From positions 63,382 through 127,381 of the forward strand of contig NZ_RCOG02000032.1 of NCBI RefSeq assembly GCF_009663685.2: a stretch of DNA of 64,000 bases, written 5' to 3'. The position numbers were made by a program, and so were the translations under genes. Source of the stretch: Cupriavidus sp. U2 (lineage in GTDB: Bacteria; Pseudomonadota; Gammaproteobacteria; Burkholderiales; Burkholderiaceae). This document shows positions 33,850-42,050 of this stretch, piece by piece; position 1 is the first letter of the stretch; each line of letters opens with the position of its first letter. The notes under the pieces were generated by a model. It had not been told where the DNA came from. It saw only the letters and a list, made by a program, of their open reading frames with translations, and searched no databases.

Positions 33850-34470
33850 ATGAACATCCTGCAGATCGATTCGAGCGTACTGGGCGACAACTCCGTCTCG
33901 CGCAACCTGACCGCCAGCATCGTGGCCGACCTCGTGGCCCAGAACCCCAGCGCCAAGGTGACCGTGCGCGACCTGGACCGCGAAGCGCCGGCCCACCTCG
34001 GCAACCACCTGCTGCCCGTGCTGGGCGGCCCGAAGGACGGCCTGAATGCCGCCCAGCAGGCCGAACTGGACATCACCGAGGCATACCTGGCCGAATTCCT
34101 GGCCGCCGACGTGCTCGTGATTGGCGCACCGCAATACAACTTCGGTATCCCGAGCCAGCTCAAGGCCTGGATTGACCGCATCGCGCAAGCCGGCCGTACG
34201 TTCCGCTACACCGAGAATGGTCCGGAAGGCCTGGCCAAGGGCAAGAAAGCCATCGTGGTGTCGTCGCGCGGCGGCGTGCGCCAGGACGGCGCGGCGCTGG
34301 ACCTGCATGAAGTCACCGTCGACGTGGTGCTGCGCTTCCTGGGCATTACCGATATCTCGTTCGTCCGCGCCCACGGCCTGGCCATGGGTCCGGAAGCCCG
34401 CGAGGCTGGCCTCAGCACGGCCAAGACCGAAATCGCCGCCCTGAACGACGCACTGCGCGCCGCTGCCTGA
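33850..34470 (+). CDS. azoR: FMN-dependent NADH:azoreductase / quinone reductase
   Basis: A 206-residue flavodoxin-like reductase. MNILQIDSSVLGDNSVSRNL is the family opening (FMN-phosphate binding), VLVIGAPQYNFGIPSQLKAW is the dimer/FMN signature, and SSRGGV the third FMN-contact loop. AzoR uses NADH to reduce quinones and azo dyes by two electrons, protecting against quinone stress. Length is normal. It is divergent from a LysR gene; downstream lies a strong intrinsic terminator. Confidence 0.92.
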   Translation: MNILQIDSSVLGDNSVSRNLTASIVADLVAQNPSAKVTVRDLDREAPAHLGNHLLPVLGGPKDGLNAAQQAELDITEAYLAEFLAADVLVIGAPQYNFGIPSQLKAWIDRIAQAGRTFRYTENGPEGLAKGKKAIVVSSRGGVRQDGAALDLHEVTVDVVLRFLGITDISFVRAHGLAMGPEAREAGLSTAKTEIAALNDALRAAA

Positions 34471-34565
34471 ACTGCCTGATTGTTTCCAGCCGATTGTCGA
34501 CTGGAGCCGTCACCCGCCTCCGTGAAGTACCGGCGCTGATCCCCGTGGCGCCGGCTGCTGTCCGA

Positions 34566-34605
34566 GACAGGTATCCCCATCAGGGGGTACCTGTCTTTTT
34601 TTTTT
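34566..34605 (+). terminator. Strong Rho-independent terminator
   Basis: GACAGGTATCCCC pairs with GGGGGTACCTGTC (34566-34578 with 34583-34595, one G-U pair) and is followed by ten T residues. It is 95 bp downstream of azoR and probably ends its transcript. Confidence 0.9.
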
Positions 34606-34758
34606 GCATGTACGCCGCGTGCGGCCGCTGTAGGCATCGACCTACAGGGATCGCGGAAGTCACCCGGCTCGCCCCCCGGCGCAGATGGGTCTATGATGGT
34701 TCGACTGTCTGGACAACCTGCCAGCCAGCCCTGCATCCGCCGTCATCCGGGAGCCTGC

Positions 34759-36057
34759 ATGACCGCCGCCGCCTCAGCCCTGCTGCCTGCCACCGCCAGT
34801 CATCCGCCGCACGAACCCGCCCTGCTGAGCCAGTATCGCCATGTGCGCGCCGCCACAGAGGCGCTGGTGGCTGACCTGTCCGATGCCGACGCCACAGTGC
34901 AATCGATGGACGACGCCAGCCCCGCCAAATGGCACCTGGCCCATACCACGTGGTTCTTCGAGGAGTTCGTGCTCGGCGCACGTATTCCCGACTACGAGCC
35001 GGTGGACCCGCAGTATCGCTACCTGTTCAATTCCTATTACGAAGCGGTCGGCGCGCGCCATCCCCGGCCACAGCGCGGGCTGCTGACCCGACCGTCGCTG
35101 GACGAGGTGCTGGCCTACCGCGAGGCCGTGGACGACAGCATGTTCACGCTGCTGATGTCGGCCCAGACCGACGACGAAGCCGCGCTGATCACGCTGGGCC
35201 TGCATCACGAGCAGCAGCACCAGGAACTGCTGCTGACCGACATCCTCCATCTGTTTGCCCAGAATCCGCTGCGCCCGGCGTACGCGCCCGCCTTGGCGGT
35301 GCCGGTAGTGGCCGATCCCCGCCCCGCGCCCGACTGGATCACGCTGCCCGGGGGCATCGTCACGGTGGGCCATGGCGACGACGACTTTGCGTTCGACTGT
35401 GAAACGCCGCGCCACCAGGTGCTGCTGCAGCCGTATGCGCTGTGCTCGCACCCCGTGAGCAACCGCCAGTGGTTCGAATTCATCGAGGACGGCGGCTACC
35501 AGACTGCCGGGCTGTGGTTGTCCGATGGCTGGCGCTGGGTCTGCGACAACCGCATCGAGGCGCCGCTGTACTGGGAAGACCGCGAGGGCACCTGGTGGCA
35601 CATGACGCTGCGCGGCATGCAGCCGGTTGACCCGGAAAGCCCGGTCACGCACGTGAGCTTCTTCGAGGCCGATGCCTTCGCGCGCTGGGCCGAACGCCGC
35701 TTGCCGACCGAAGCCGAATGGGAACACGCGGCCCGCAACCTGCCCGCGACCGGCAATTTCATCGAAGGCCGCTCGCTGCGTCCGCTGCCGGACCGGCAGA
35801 ACACATCGGGCGTGCTGCGGCAGATGTTCGGCGATGTCTGGGAATGGACGGCCAGCGCCTTCCTGCCCTACCCGGGTTTCCGGCCCAGCGCCGGCGCGGT
35901 GGGCGAATACAACGGCAAGTTCATGAGCAGCCAGATGGTGCTGCGCGGCGGGTCGTGCGTCACCCCCGAGTCGCACATCCGCGCCACCTATCGCAACTTC
36001 TTCTACCCGCACCAGCGTTGGCAGTTCACGGGGGTGCGGCTGGCGGACGATGTTTGA
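34759..36057 (+). CDS. egtB: Ergothioneine-biosynthesis sulfoxide synthase EgtB-like
   Basis: A 432-residue non-heme-iron enzyme. The N-terminal DinB-like domain holds the iron ligands HLAHTTWFFEE (near residue 60) and HHEQQHQE (near 155). The C-terminal FGE-sulfatase-like domain has LPTEAEWEHAARN, GDVWEWTASAF and RGGSCVTP. EgtB joins a thiol donor to trimethylhistidine. The start at 34759 follows a GGGAG site. The partner methyltransferase EgtD is not adjacent: the next gene is on the opposite strand. Substrate preference (cysteine or gamma-glutamylcysteine) cannot be read. Confidence 0.9.
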   Translation: MTAAASALLPATASHPPHEPALLSQYRHVRAATEALVADLSDADATVQSMDDASPAKWHLAHTTWFFEEFVLGARIPDYEPVDPQYRYLFNSYYEAVGARHPRPQRGLLTRPSLDEVLAYREAVDDSMFTLLMSAQTDDEAALITLGLHHEQQHQELLLTDILHLFAQNPLRPAYAPALAVPVVADPRPAPDWITLPGGIVTVGHGDDDFAFDCETPRHQVLLQPYALCSHPVSNRQWFEFIEDGGYQTAGLWLSDGWRWVCDNRIEAPLYWEDREGTWWHMTLRGMQPVDPESPVTHVSFFEADAFARWAERRLPTEAEWEHAARNLPATGNFIEGRSLRPLPDRQNTSGVLRQMFGDVWEWTASAFLPYPGFRPSAGAVGEYNGKFMSSQMVLRGGSCVTPESHIRATYRNFFYPHQRWQFTGVRLADDV

Positions 36058-36074
36058 GGGCTGACGCCACTCGC

Positions 36075-37223
36075 TCAATGGCCTGCGTGGCCATGGGCGT
36101 CCGGCGGCGCGTCGTTCAACACGTAGCTCGTGCTGCGTCCGCCGCCAACCGCCTTGTGCAGCGCCCCGCGCGCCAGCAGATCGTTGATGTCGCGCAGCGC
36201 CGTATCGGCGGAGCATTTGGCAATGGCCGCCCACTTGCTGCTAGTGAGCTTGCCCTCGAAGCCGTCCAGCAGCCGGTTCAGCACCTTGACCTGCCGGGCG
36301 TTGAGCGCCTGCATGCCCCAATGACGCCAGAATCGTGCCTTGGCCAATACGTCGTCGAGCGTGGCGTGGGCCTGCTGCACGGCACGCAGCAACGTTTCGA
36401 AGAACCAGGCGAGCCACGGCGTGACATCCATCGAATCCTTCTGCGTCCGCTCGAGGATGTCGTAGTACGCATTGCGCTCACGCTGGATCTGCGCTGACAG
36501 GCTGTAGAACCGCTGCGAACTGCCATCGGCACGGGCCAGCATCAAGTCGCCAATGGCGCGCGCGATACGCCCATTGCCATCGTCGAACGGGTGCAGCGTC
36601 ACAAACCAAAGATGGGCCAGGCCGGCCCGGACCAGCGGCGGTTCGACAGGCGGGCCATTGACCCAATCCAGGAATCGCGCGGTCTCCGTCGCCAGACGCC
36701 CGGCCGGCGGCGCCTCGAAATGGACGCGCTGCCGGTGCAGCGGTCCCGAGACCACTTGCATCGGGCCCGCCGCATCGTCGCGCCATTGGGCGACGTTGAT
36801 CGAGGACAGGCCGGAGTAGCCGGTAGGGAAAAGCGCCGCGTGCCAGCCAAACAAACGCGCCTGGCTGACCGGAGTCCGACAGTTGGCCGTGGCATCGAGC
36901 ACCAGTTCGACCACGCCCTCGACGTGGCGGTCTACCGGCGCCAGCGCGCCGATGTCGACGCCGAGTCTGCGCGCGATCGACGAGCGAACGGAATGCACGC
37001 TGAGATGCTCGCCCTCGATTTCACTCGTCTTGACCACGTCATCGGTCAGTGCGGCAAGACAGACCTGGTCGCGCAGGCCCATGCCGAGATCGGAGAGCCG
37101 TCCCAGCAGCAGCCCCTGCGCGTGGCTGACTTCAGCCATCGGCAACGCCAGCGCACCCACGTCATATCGCCACGTGGGCCAGTCGGGTGCCTGCCAGATG
37201 TAGGTGTATTCGCCGCGATTCAT
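36075..37223 (-). CDS. Fic-family protein (AMP-transferase type) with N-terminal inhibitory helix
   Basis: A 382-residue Fic protein. The catalytic motif HPFDDGNGRIARA (His211) is intact, so transfer of AMP or another nucleotide to a target is expected. The inhibitory motif TSEIEG (66-71) precedes the Fic core, the class II arrangement in which the helix blocks the active site. The N-terminus (YIWQAPDWPTWRYD) is a DUF4172-type domain and the C-terminus (KLTSSKWAAIAKCSADTALRDIN) a winged helix that may bind DNA. Upstream is a cluster of inverted and direct repeats (37224-37323). It may control its own gene; target protein unknown. Confidence 0.88.
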   Translation of the reverse strand: MNRGEYTYIWQAPDWPTWRYDVGALALPMAEVSHAQGLLLGRLSDLGMGLRDQVCLAALTDDVVKTSEIEGEHLSVHSVRSSIARRLGVDIGALAPVDRHVEGVVELVLDATANCRTPVSQARLFGWHAALFPTGYSGLSSINVAQWRDDAAGPMQVVSGPLHRQRVHFEAPPAGRLATETARFLDWVNGPPVEPPLVRAGLAHLWFVTLHPFDDGNGRIARAIGDLMLARADGSSQRFYSLSAQIQRERNAYYDILERTQKDSMDVTPWLAWFFETLLRAVQQAHATLDDVLAKARFWRHWGMQALNARQVKVLNRLLDGFEGKLTSSKWAAIAKCSADTALRDINDLLARGALHKAVGGGRSTSYVLNDAPPDAHGHAGH

Positions 37224-37323
37224 GCGGAGATTATGGTGGCTATTCTCCGCAAGGACAAGCTAATCACCGCAAAATCTGCGGCGATTAGTCCCAGCAATCA
37301 CCGCAAGTGCTTTAATCGCTGCA
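37224..37323. repeat. Repeat cluster in the Fic gene promoter region
   Basis: Between the Fic start and the prpR stop. An inverted repeat GCGGAGA-N13-TCTCCGC (37224-37250), a second inverted repeat TAATCACCGCA-N5-TGCGGCGATTA (37261-37287, one mismatch), then CAATCACCGCAA (37295-37306) and TTAATCGCTGCAA (37311-37323). Three to four copies of an AATCACCGCA-like half-site are thus arrayed over about 65 bp, the pattern of a multi-site operator. Likely user: the winged helix at the Fic C-terminus (inference). Confidence 0.7.
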
Positions 37324-37466
37324 ATTTTTCCGCGGAACATTCACGATCTGCCGCCTTTCAGTCCGCTCCCCCTGAATATGAATGCACAGGGCCGGAACGG
37401 CCTTCGAGCATTGCGCTCCATCGTGGCCGTTAATTGCGTAAATTGGCCAAGCACACAGGATTCCCT

Positions 37467-39485
37467 TCACCCCTCCCGCAGCCTCCGCCAAAGCGTAGTG
37501 GCGCTGATGCCCAGCTGGGCGCAGGCGGCGGCCCGGTTGCCGCCGCACTCGGCCAGCACGCGGCGGATGTGTTCGGCCTGGCTTGCCCTGGCGACGCCGG
37601 CCAGCGATTGCGTCCCGGCAACACCCCCCGGCCCTGCTCCGCCCGACTCGGCCATGTCCGTGGCCGGCGGCTGCAGGACGGCCATGTCGTGCCCGGAAAA
37701 CAGTTCCGGGACAGCCGCCTGCAGTTCACGCTGCAGCGCGGCCGGGGCCAGGTCCGTCCCGGCGACGAGCACGGCGATGCGTTCTGTCACGTTTTCGAGT
37801 TCGCGGATGTTGCCCGGCCAGATATAGCGGGCCAACCGCCCGCGCACTACGTCGGGCAACGGCTCCGGCGTGTCAATGCCCAGCCGTTCCTGGGCACGCC
37901 GGTACAGCAGCGCGGCCAGCGCCGGCAGGTCGGCCGCGCGCTCGCGCAGCGGCGGCATTTCGATCCGCAGGATATTGAGCCGGTAGTAAAGATCCTGGCG
38001 GAACGTCCCTTCGCGCACCAGCGCGGCCAGGTCCCGGTGGGTGGCGGCGATCACGCGGACGTTGACCGGCACGGCTTCCAGACCGCCGATCGGCAGCACC
38101 TGCTTTTCCTGCAGCACGCGCAGCAGCCGCGTTTGCAAGGCTGGCGGCATGTCGCCCACTTCGTCCAGGAACAGCGTGCCGTTGTGGGCCGATTCGAACA
38201 GGCCGGCCTTGCCGCCGCGCCGCGCGCCCGTAAACGCCCCTTCCTCGTAGCCGAACAGTTCGGATTCGAGCAGCGCCTCCGGAAATGCCGCGCAGTTGAC
38301 GGCAACGAACGGAAACGCGCGGCGCGGGCTGGCATCGTGCATGCCCTGTGCCAGCACCTCCTTGCCGGTGCCGCTCTCCCCGCTGACCAGCACCGTCGAA
38401 TCGACCACCGCGTAGCGTCGCGCCAGCGCCCGCAGGTCGCTCATGGCCGGGGAATCGCCGGCCAGGTCGTCGAGGCTGTAGCGCACGCCCGCCGCGCGGG
38501 CCCGCGTGCGCGAGCGCAGGTTGCGGTCGGCGCGATGGATTGCATTGGCGTCCTGGATCGTCAGCACCGCCCCCGAAGCGCCAGACTCGCCGACGATCGG
38601 AATGCGGTTGACCACCACCATCCGGTCGCCCAGCCGATGGATCGCCTCCAGCTCACGCGCGCCGCTCTGCATCACGCCATCGAGCGACAGGCCCGGTGCC
38701 AGCGTGGACAGCTTGCGCCCCACGGCCGCGCCTGCCGGCGTGCCCAGGAATCGCTCCATCGCCGGATTGAACGCCTGCACGCGCCCTTCGGCGTCCACGG
38801 CCGCCACGCCTTCGTTCAGGTGCGCCAGGATGGCATTGACGTAATCGCGCCGCGTGGATTCGATACGCCGCAGCCGCGCGGCCTCGATCGCATCCTCCAG
38901 CGCCAGCCGCACGGCGTTGCCGGAATACAGGAACACGCCCATCAGCCCGTACTTGTCGGCCAGGTCGGTCACCATGCCGGGCCCCACCACCACGCGGATG
39001 CCTTCTTCCTTCAGCGCCCGCACGCGCGCCGTGGCATCGTCTTCGGTCAGGTAGGTATAGCGGGGAATATCGAGCCCGAATGCACCCACGAAGTCGTCCA
39101 CTTCGGCATACGTGGACGCATGCGTGACCAGGGCCACCTTGGGCGAAATGCGTCGCGCCGTGGCCAGCGCGCTCATGACGTCGAAGCCGGTGACCTTGAC
39201 CAGCACCACGGGCACGTCCACGTGCTGGCGCAGGTAGGCGCCGTTGGAGCCCCCGGCCACCACCACGTCGACACGGTTCTCGCGCGCCTCGCGGTTGATG
39301 GCGCTGGCCGCCGACTCGAACGCCCGCCCGACGATGCGGAATTCCGCGCGGGCGGCGTACGCCGGAATCAGGTCGGCGAAGGCGCGCGACAGGCGGCTGA
39401 TCCCCATCGCCCAGATGCGCGGACGGGCACCGGCAACGGCCGGGGAAGCCGGGTTCAGCGGGATCGGGGCAGGCAGGGACGACAT
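37467..39485 (-). CDS. prpR: PrpR, sigma-54-dependent activator of propionate catabolism
   Basis: A 672-residue enhancer-binding protein. The N-terminal PrpR domain (binding 2-methylcitrate) is followed by a PAS-like segment and a complete AAA+ domain: Walker A SGESGTGKE, the sigma-54 contact loop EEGAFTGARRGG, and GTLFLDEVGDM. A C-terminal Fis-type HTH ends NRAAACAQLGISATTLWRR. The start at 39485 gives the family length; the frame is open 35 codons further. It is divergent from the prpBC-acnD-prpF operon, whose -24/-12 promoter it should activate when propionate-derived 2-methylcitrate is present. Confidence 0.95.
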   Translation of the reverse strand: MSSLPAPIPLNPASPAVAGARPRIWAMGISRLSRAFADLIPAYAARAEFRIVGRAFESAASAINREARENRVDVVVAGGSNGAYLRQHVDVPVVLVKVTGFDVMSALATARRISPKVALVTHASTYAEVDDFVGAFGLDIPRYTYLTEDDATARVRALKEEGIRVVVGPGMVTDLADKYGLMGVFLYSGNAVRLALEDAIEAARLRRIESTRRDYVNAILAHLNEGVAAVDAEGRVQAFNPAMERFLGTPAGAAVGRKLSTLAPGLSLDGVMQSGARELEAIHRLGDRMVVVNRIPIVGESGASGAVLTIQDANAIHRADRNLRSRTRARAAGVRYSLDDLAGDSPAMSDLRALARRYAVVDSTVLVSGESGTGKEVLAQGMHDASPRRAFPFVAVNCAAFPEALLESELFGYEEGAFTGARRGGKAGLFESAHNGTLFLDEVGDMPPALQTRLLRVLQEKQVLPIGGLEAVPVNVRVIAATHRDLAALVREGTFRQDLYYRLNILRIEMPPLRERAADLPALAALLYRRAQERLGIDTPEPLPDVVRGRLARYIWPGNIRELENVTERIAVLVAGTDLAPAALQRELQAAVPELFSGHDMAVLQPPATDMAESGGAGPGGVAGTQSLAGVARASQAEHIRRVLAECGGNRAAACAQLGISATTLWRRLREG

Positions 39486-39537
39486 GGCGGCAGGCCTCAA
39501 GAGATCGGTCTGGCGATTGTGCGCGCCATCCCGACCT

Positions 39538-39553
39538 ATTTCAACTTTGAAAT
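39538..39553. promoter_or_regulatory. Perfect palindrome upstream of the prp operon (candidate PrpR site)
   Basis: ATTTCAA-CT-TTGAAAT, a perfect 7-2-7 inverted repeat in the prpR/prpB divergent spacer, 160-180 bp upstream of the -24 element. This is a usual distance for an enhancer of a sigma-54 activator. PrpR binding is inferred. Confidence 0.5.
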
Positions 39554-39583
39554 CCAAAGATTGCATGCCTGCAATGCATTGCC

Positions 39584-39598
39584 GCGTCATTGTGACGC
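39584..39598. promoter_or_regulatory. Second palindrome upstream of the prp operon
   Basis: GCGTCA-N3-TGACGC, a 6-3-6 inverted repeat about 120-130 bp upstream of the sigma-54 element. A second enhancer or operator candidate; its sequence differs from the first palindrome. Confidence 0.4.
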
Positions 39599-39716
39599 AG
39601 GCAGCCTTTCATGTTCGCGATAACCGGGCGCCGACATCACCTAAGCCACTGACGCATAAGGGTTTCTGCCTATCGGAATGCCGCCCGGGCGACGCCGGGC
39701 TCGCGTTTCAGCAGGC

Positions 39717-39731
39717 TGGCACACCCCTTGC
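39717..39731 (+). promoter_or_regulatory. Sigma-54 (-24/-12) promoter of prpB-prpC-acnD-prpF
   Basis: TGGCAC-N5-TTGC with the GG and GC pairs at the required spacing matches the RpoN consensus closely. It is 56 bp upstream of prpB and divergent from the sigma-54 activator gene prpR, so transcription should begin near 39743. Confidence 0.88.
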
Positions 39732-39787
39732 GCTAAAGAGCCGCCCTGCCTCCGAAGCAGGATTGAACCAACCCAGAGATCCAAGCC

Positions 39788-40696
39788 ATGACTTTTTCCG
39801 CCAACGAACTTGCCCGCTCCGCGGGTGCCCGCTTCCGCCAGGCCCTGATCGACGAGACCCCGCTGCAGATTCCGGGCACGATCAACGCCAACCATGCGCT
39901 GCTGGCCAAGCGCGCCGGGTATCGCGCGATCTACCTGTCGGGCGGCGGCGTGGCCGCGGGCTCGCTGGGCCTGCCGGACCTGGGCATCTCCAATCTCGAT
40001 GATGTGCTGACCGACATCCGCCGCATCACCGATGTCTGCGACACGCCGCTGCTGGTGGATGTTGACACCGGCTTCGGCTCGTCGGCCTTCAACGTGGCGC
40101 GCACCACGCGGTCGCTGATCAAGTTTGGCGCCGCGGCCATGCATATCGAAGACCAGGTCGGCGCGAAACGCTGCGGCCATCGCCCGAACAAGGAGATCGT
40201 CGGCAAGGACGAAATGGTGGACCGCATCAAGGCCGCCGTGGATGCCCGTACCGATGAGAACTTCGTCATCATGGCCCGCACCGACGCGCTGGCCGTCGAA
40301 GGCCTGGACGCCGCCATCGAGCGCGCCGTGGCCTGCGCCGAAGCCGGCGCCGACGCCATCTTCCCGGAAGCCATGACCGACCTGGCGATGTACGCCAGAT
40401 TCGTGGACGCCGTGAAGGTGCCCGTGCTGGCCAACCTGACCGAATTCGGCGCCACCCCGTATTTCACGCTCGACGATCTGCGCGGCGTGGGCGTGGCCAT
40501 GGCGCTTTACCCGCTGTCGGCGTTCCGCGCCGCCAACAAGGCCGCCGAAAACGTCTTCGCGGCCATCCGCCGCGACGGCACGCAGAAGAACGTCGTGGAC
40601 ACCATGCAAACGCGCGCCGAACTCTACGAGCGGATCGACTACCATGCCTACGAGCAGAAGCTCGACGCACTGTTCGCGCAAGGCAAGGCCCGGTAA
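39788..40696 (+). CDS. prpB: Methylisocitrate lyase
   Basis: A 302-residue TIM-barrel lyase that cleaves 2-methylisocitrate to pyruvate and succinate, the last step of the 2-methylcitrate cycle. The catalytic cysteine lies in the signature AKRCGH, and LVDVDTGFGSSAFNVART holds Mg2+-binding residues. It opens the prpB-prpC-acnD-prpF operon behind a sigma-54 promoter. Length is normal. Confidence 0.96.
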   Translation: MTFSANELARSAGARFRQALIDETPLQIPGTINANHALLAKRAGYRAIYLSGGGVAAGSLGLPDLGISNLDDVLTDIRRITDVCDTPLLVDVDTGFGSSAFNVARTTRSLIKFGAAAMHIEDQVGAKRCGHRPNKEIVGKDEMVDRIKAAVDARTDENFVIMARTDALAVEGLDAAIERAVACAEAGADAIFPEAMTDLAMYARFVDAVKVPVLANLTEFGATPYFTLDDLRGVGVAMALYPLSAFRAANKAAENVFAAIRRDGTQKNVVDTMQTRAELYERIDYHAYEQKLDALFAQGKAR

Positions 40697-40811
40697 CGCC
40701 CCCGCACACGTACGCGTTATGCTTTTCGATGCGGTCTGTTGCGCTGCAATAGGACACCCCACCATGACCGCACGCACCCCAAACACTCGAAATCGAATCA
40801 AGGAGACCCAG

Positions 40812-41969
40812 ATGTCCGAAGCCCAACCGCTGGCCACGCCGAAGCCCAAGAAATCCGTTGCCCTGTCGGGCGTTGCCGCCGGCAACACCGCCCTGTGCAC
40901 CGTTGGCCGTAGCGGGAACGATCTCCACTACCGCGGCTACGACATCCTCGACATCGCCGATACGTGCGAATTCGAGGAAATCGCCCACCTGCTGGTGCAC
41001 GGCAAGCTGCCGAACAAGGCCGAACTGGCCGCCTACAAGACCAAGCTGAAGGCCCTGCGCGGCCTGCCCGCCAACGTGAAGGCCGCCCTGGAATGGGTGC
41101 CGGCCAGCGCCCACCCGATGGACGTGATGCGCACCGGCGTGTCGGTGCTGGGCACCGTGCTGCCGGAAAAGGACGACCACAACACGCCGGGTGCACGCGA
41201 CATCGCCGACCGCCTGATGGCCAGCCTGGGGTCGATGCTGCTGTACTGGTACCACTACAGCCACAACGGCCGCCGCATCGAGGTGGAAACCGACGACGAA
41301 TCGATTGCCGCGCACTTCCTGCACCTGCTGCACGGCGAGCCCCCGAGCAAGCTGTGGGAGCGCGCGATGCAGACGTCGCTGATCCTGTACGCGGAGCACG
41401 AGTTCAACGCCTCGACGTTTGCCTGCCGCGTGGTGGCCGGCACCGGCTCCGACATGTATTCGGCCATCTGCGGCGGCATCGGCGCGCTGCGCGGCCCGAA
41501 GCACGGCGGTGCCAACGAAGTGGCGTTCGAGATCCAGAAACGCTACGACACCCCGGACGAGGCCGAGGCCGACATCCGCCGCCGCGTGGAAAACAAGGAA
41601 GTGGTGATCGGTTTCGGCCACCCGGTGTACACGATCGCCGACCCGCGCAACGTCGTGATCAAGGAAGTGGCGCGCAAGCTGTCGAAGGACGCCGGTTCGA
41701 TGAAGATGTTCAACATCGCCGAGCGCCTGGAAACGGTCATGGCCGACGCCAAGAAGATGTTCCCGAACCTGGACTGGTTCAGCGCCGTGAGCTACCACAT
41801 GATGGGCGTGCCCACCGCGATGTTCACCCCGCTGTTCGTGATCGCCCGGACGTCGGGCTGGGCCGCGCACGTGATCGAGCAACGGATCGACAACAAGATC
41901 ATCCGTCCGACGGCCAACTACACCGGCCCGGAAGACCTGAAGTTCGTGCCGATCGAAAAGCGCGCCTGA
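40812..41969 (+). CDS. prpC: 2-methylcitrate synthase
   Basis: A 385-residue citrate-synthase-fold enzyme condensing propionyl-CoA with oxaloacetate to 2-methylcitrate. Catalytic signature segments are present: the His of AEHEFNASTF, GFGHPVYTIADPRN, and the Asp of the NLDWFSAVSY motif. The start at 40812 follows AAGGAGACC; the frame extends upstream to 40644 but without any similarity. Second gene of the prp operon. Confidence 0.96.
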   Translation: MSEAQPLATPKPKKSVALSGVAAGNTALCTVGRSGNDLHYRGYDILDIADTCEFEEIAHLLVHGKLPNKAELAAYKTKLKALRGLPANVKAALEWVPASAHPMDVMRTGVSVLGTVLPEKDDHNTPGARDIADRLMASLGSMLLYWYHYSHNGRRIEVETDDESIAAHFLHLLHGEPPSKLWERAMQTSLILYAEHEFNASTFACRVVAGTGSDMYSAICGGIGALRGPKHGGANEVAFEIQKRYDTPDEAEADIRRRVENKEVVIGFGHPVYTIADPRNVVIKEVARKLSKDAGSMKMFNIAERLETVMADAKKMFPNLDWFSAVSYHMMGVPTAMFTPLFVIARTSGWAAHVIEQRIDNKIIRPTANYTGPEDLKFVPIEKRA

Positions 41970-42050
41970 TCCATTGCAACAACAAAAGTGCCGTCACCCG
42001 GCCCGGCCACCCGCCGGGCGGTGGCAGGCACGCACAGTCCTCACGTCGCC

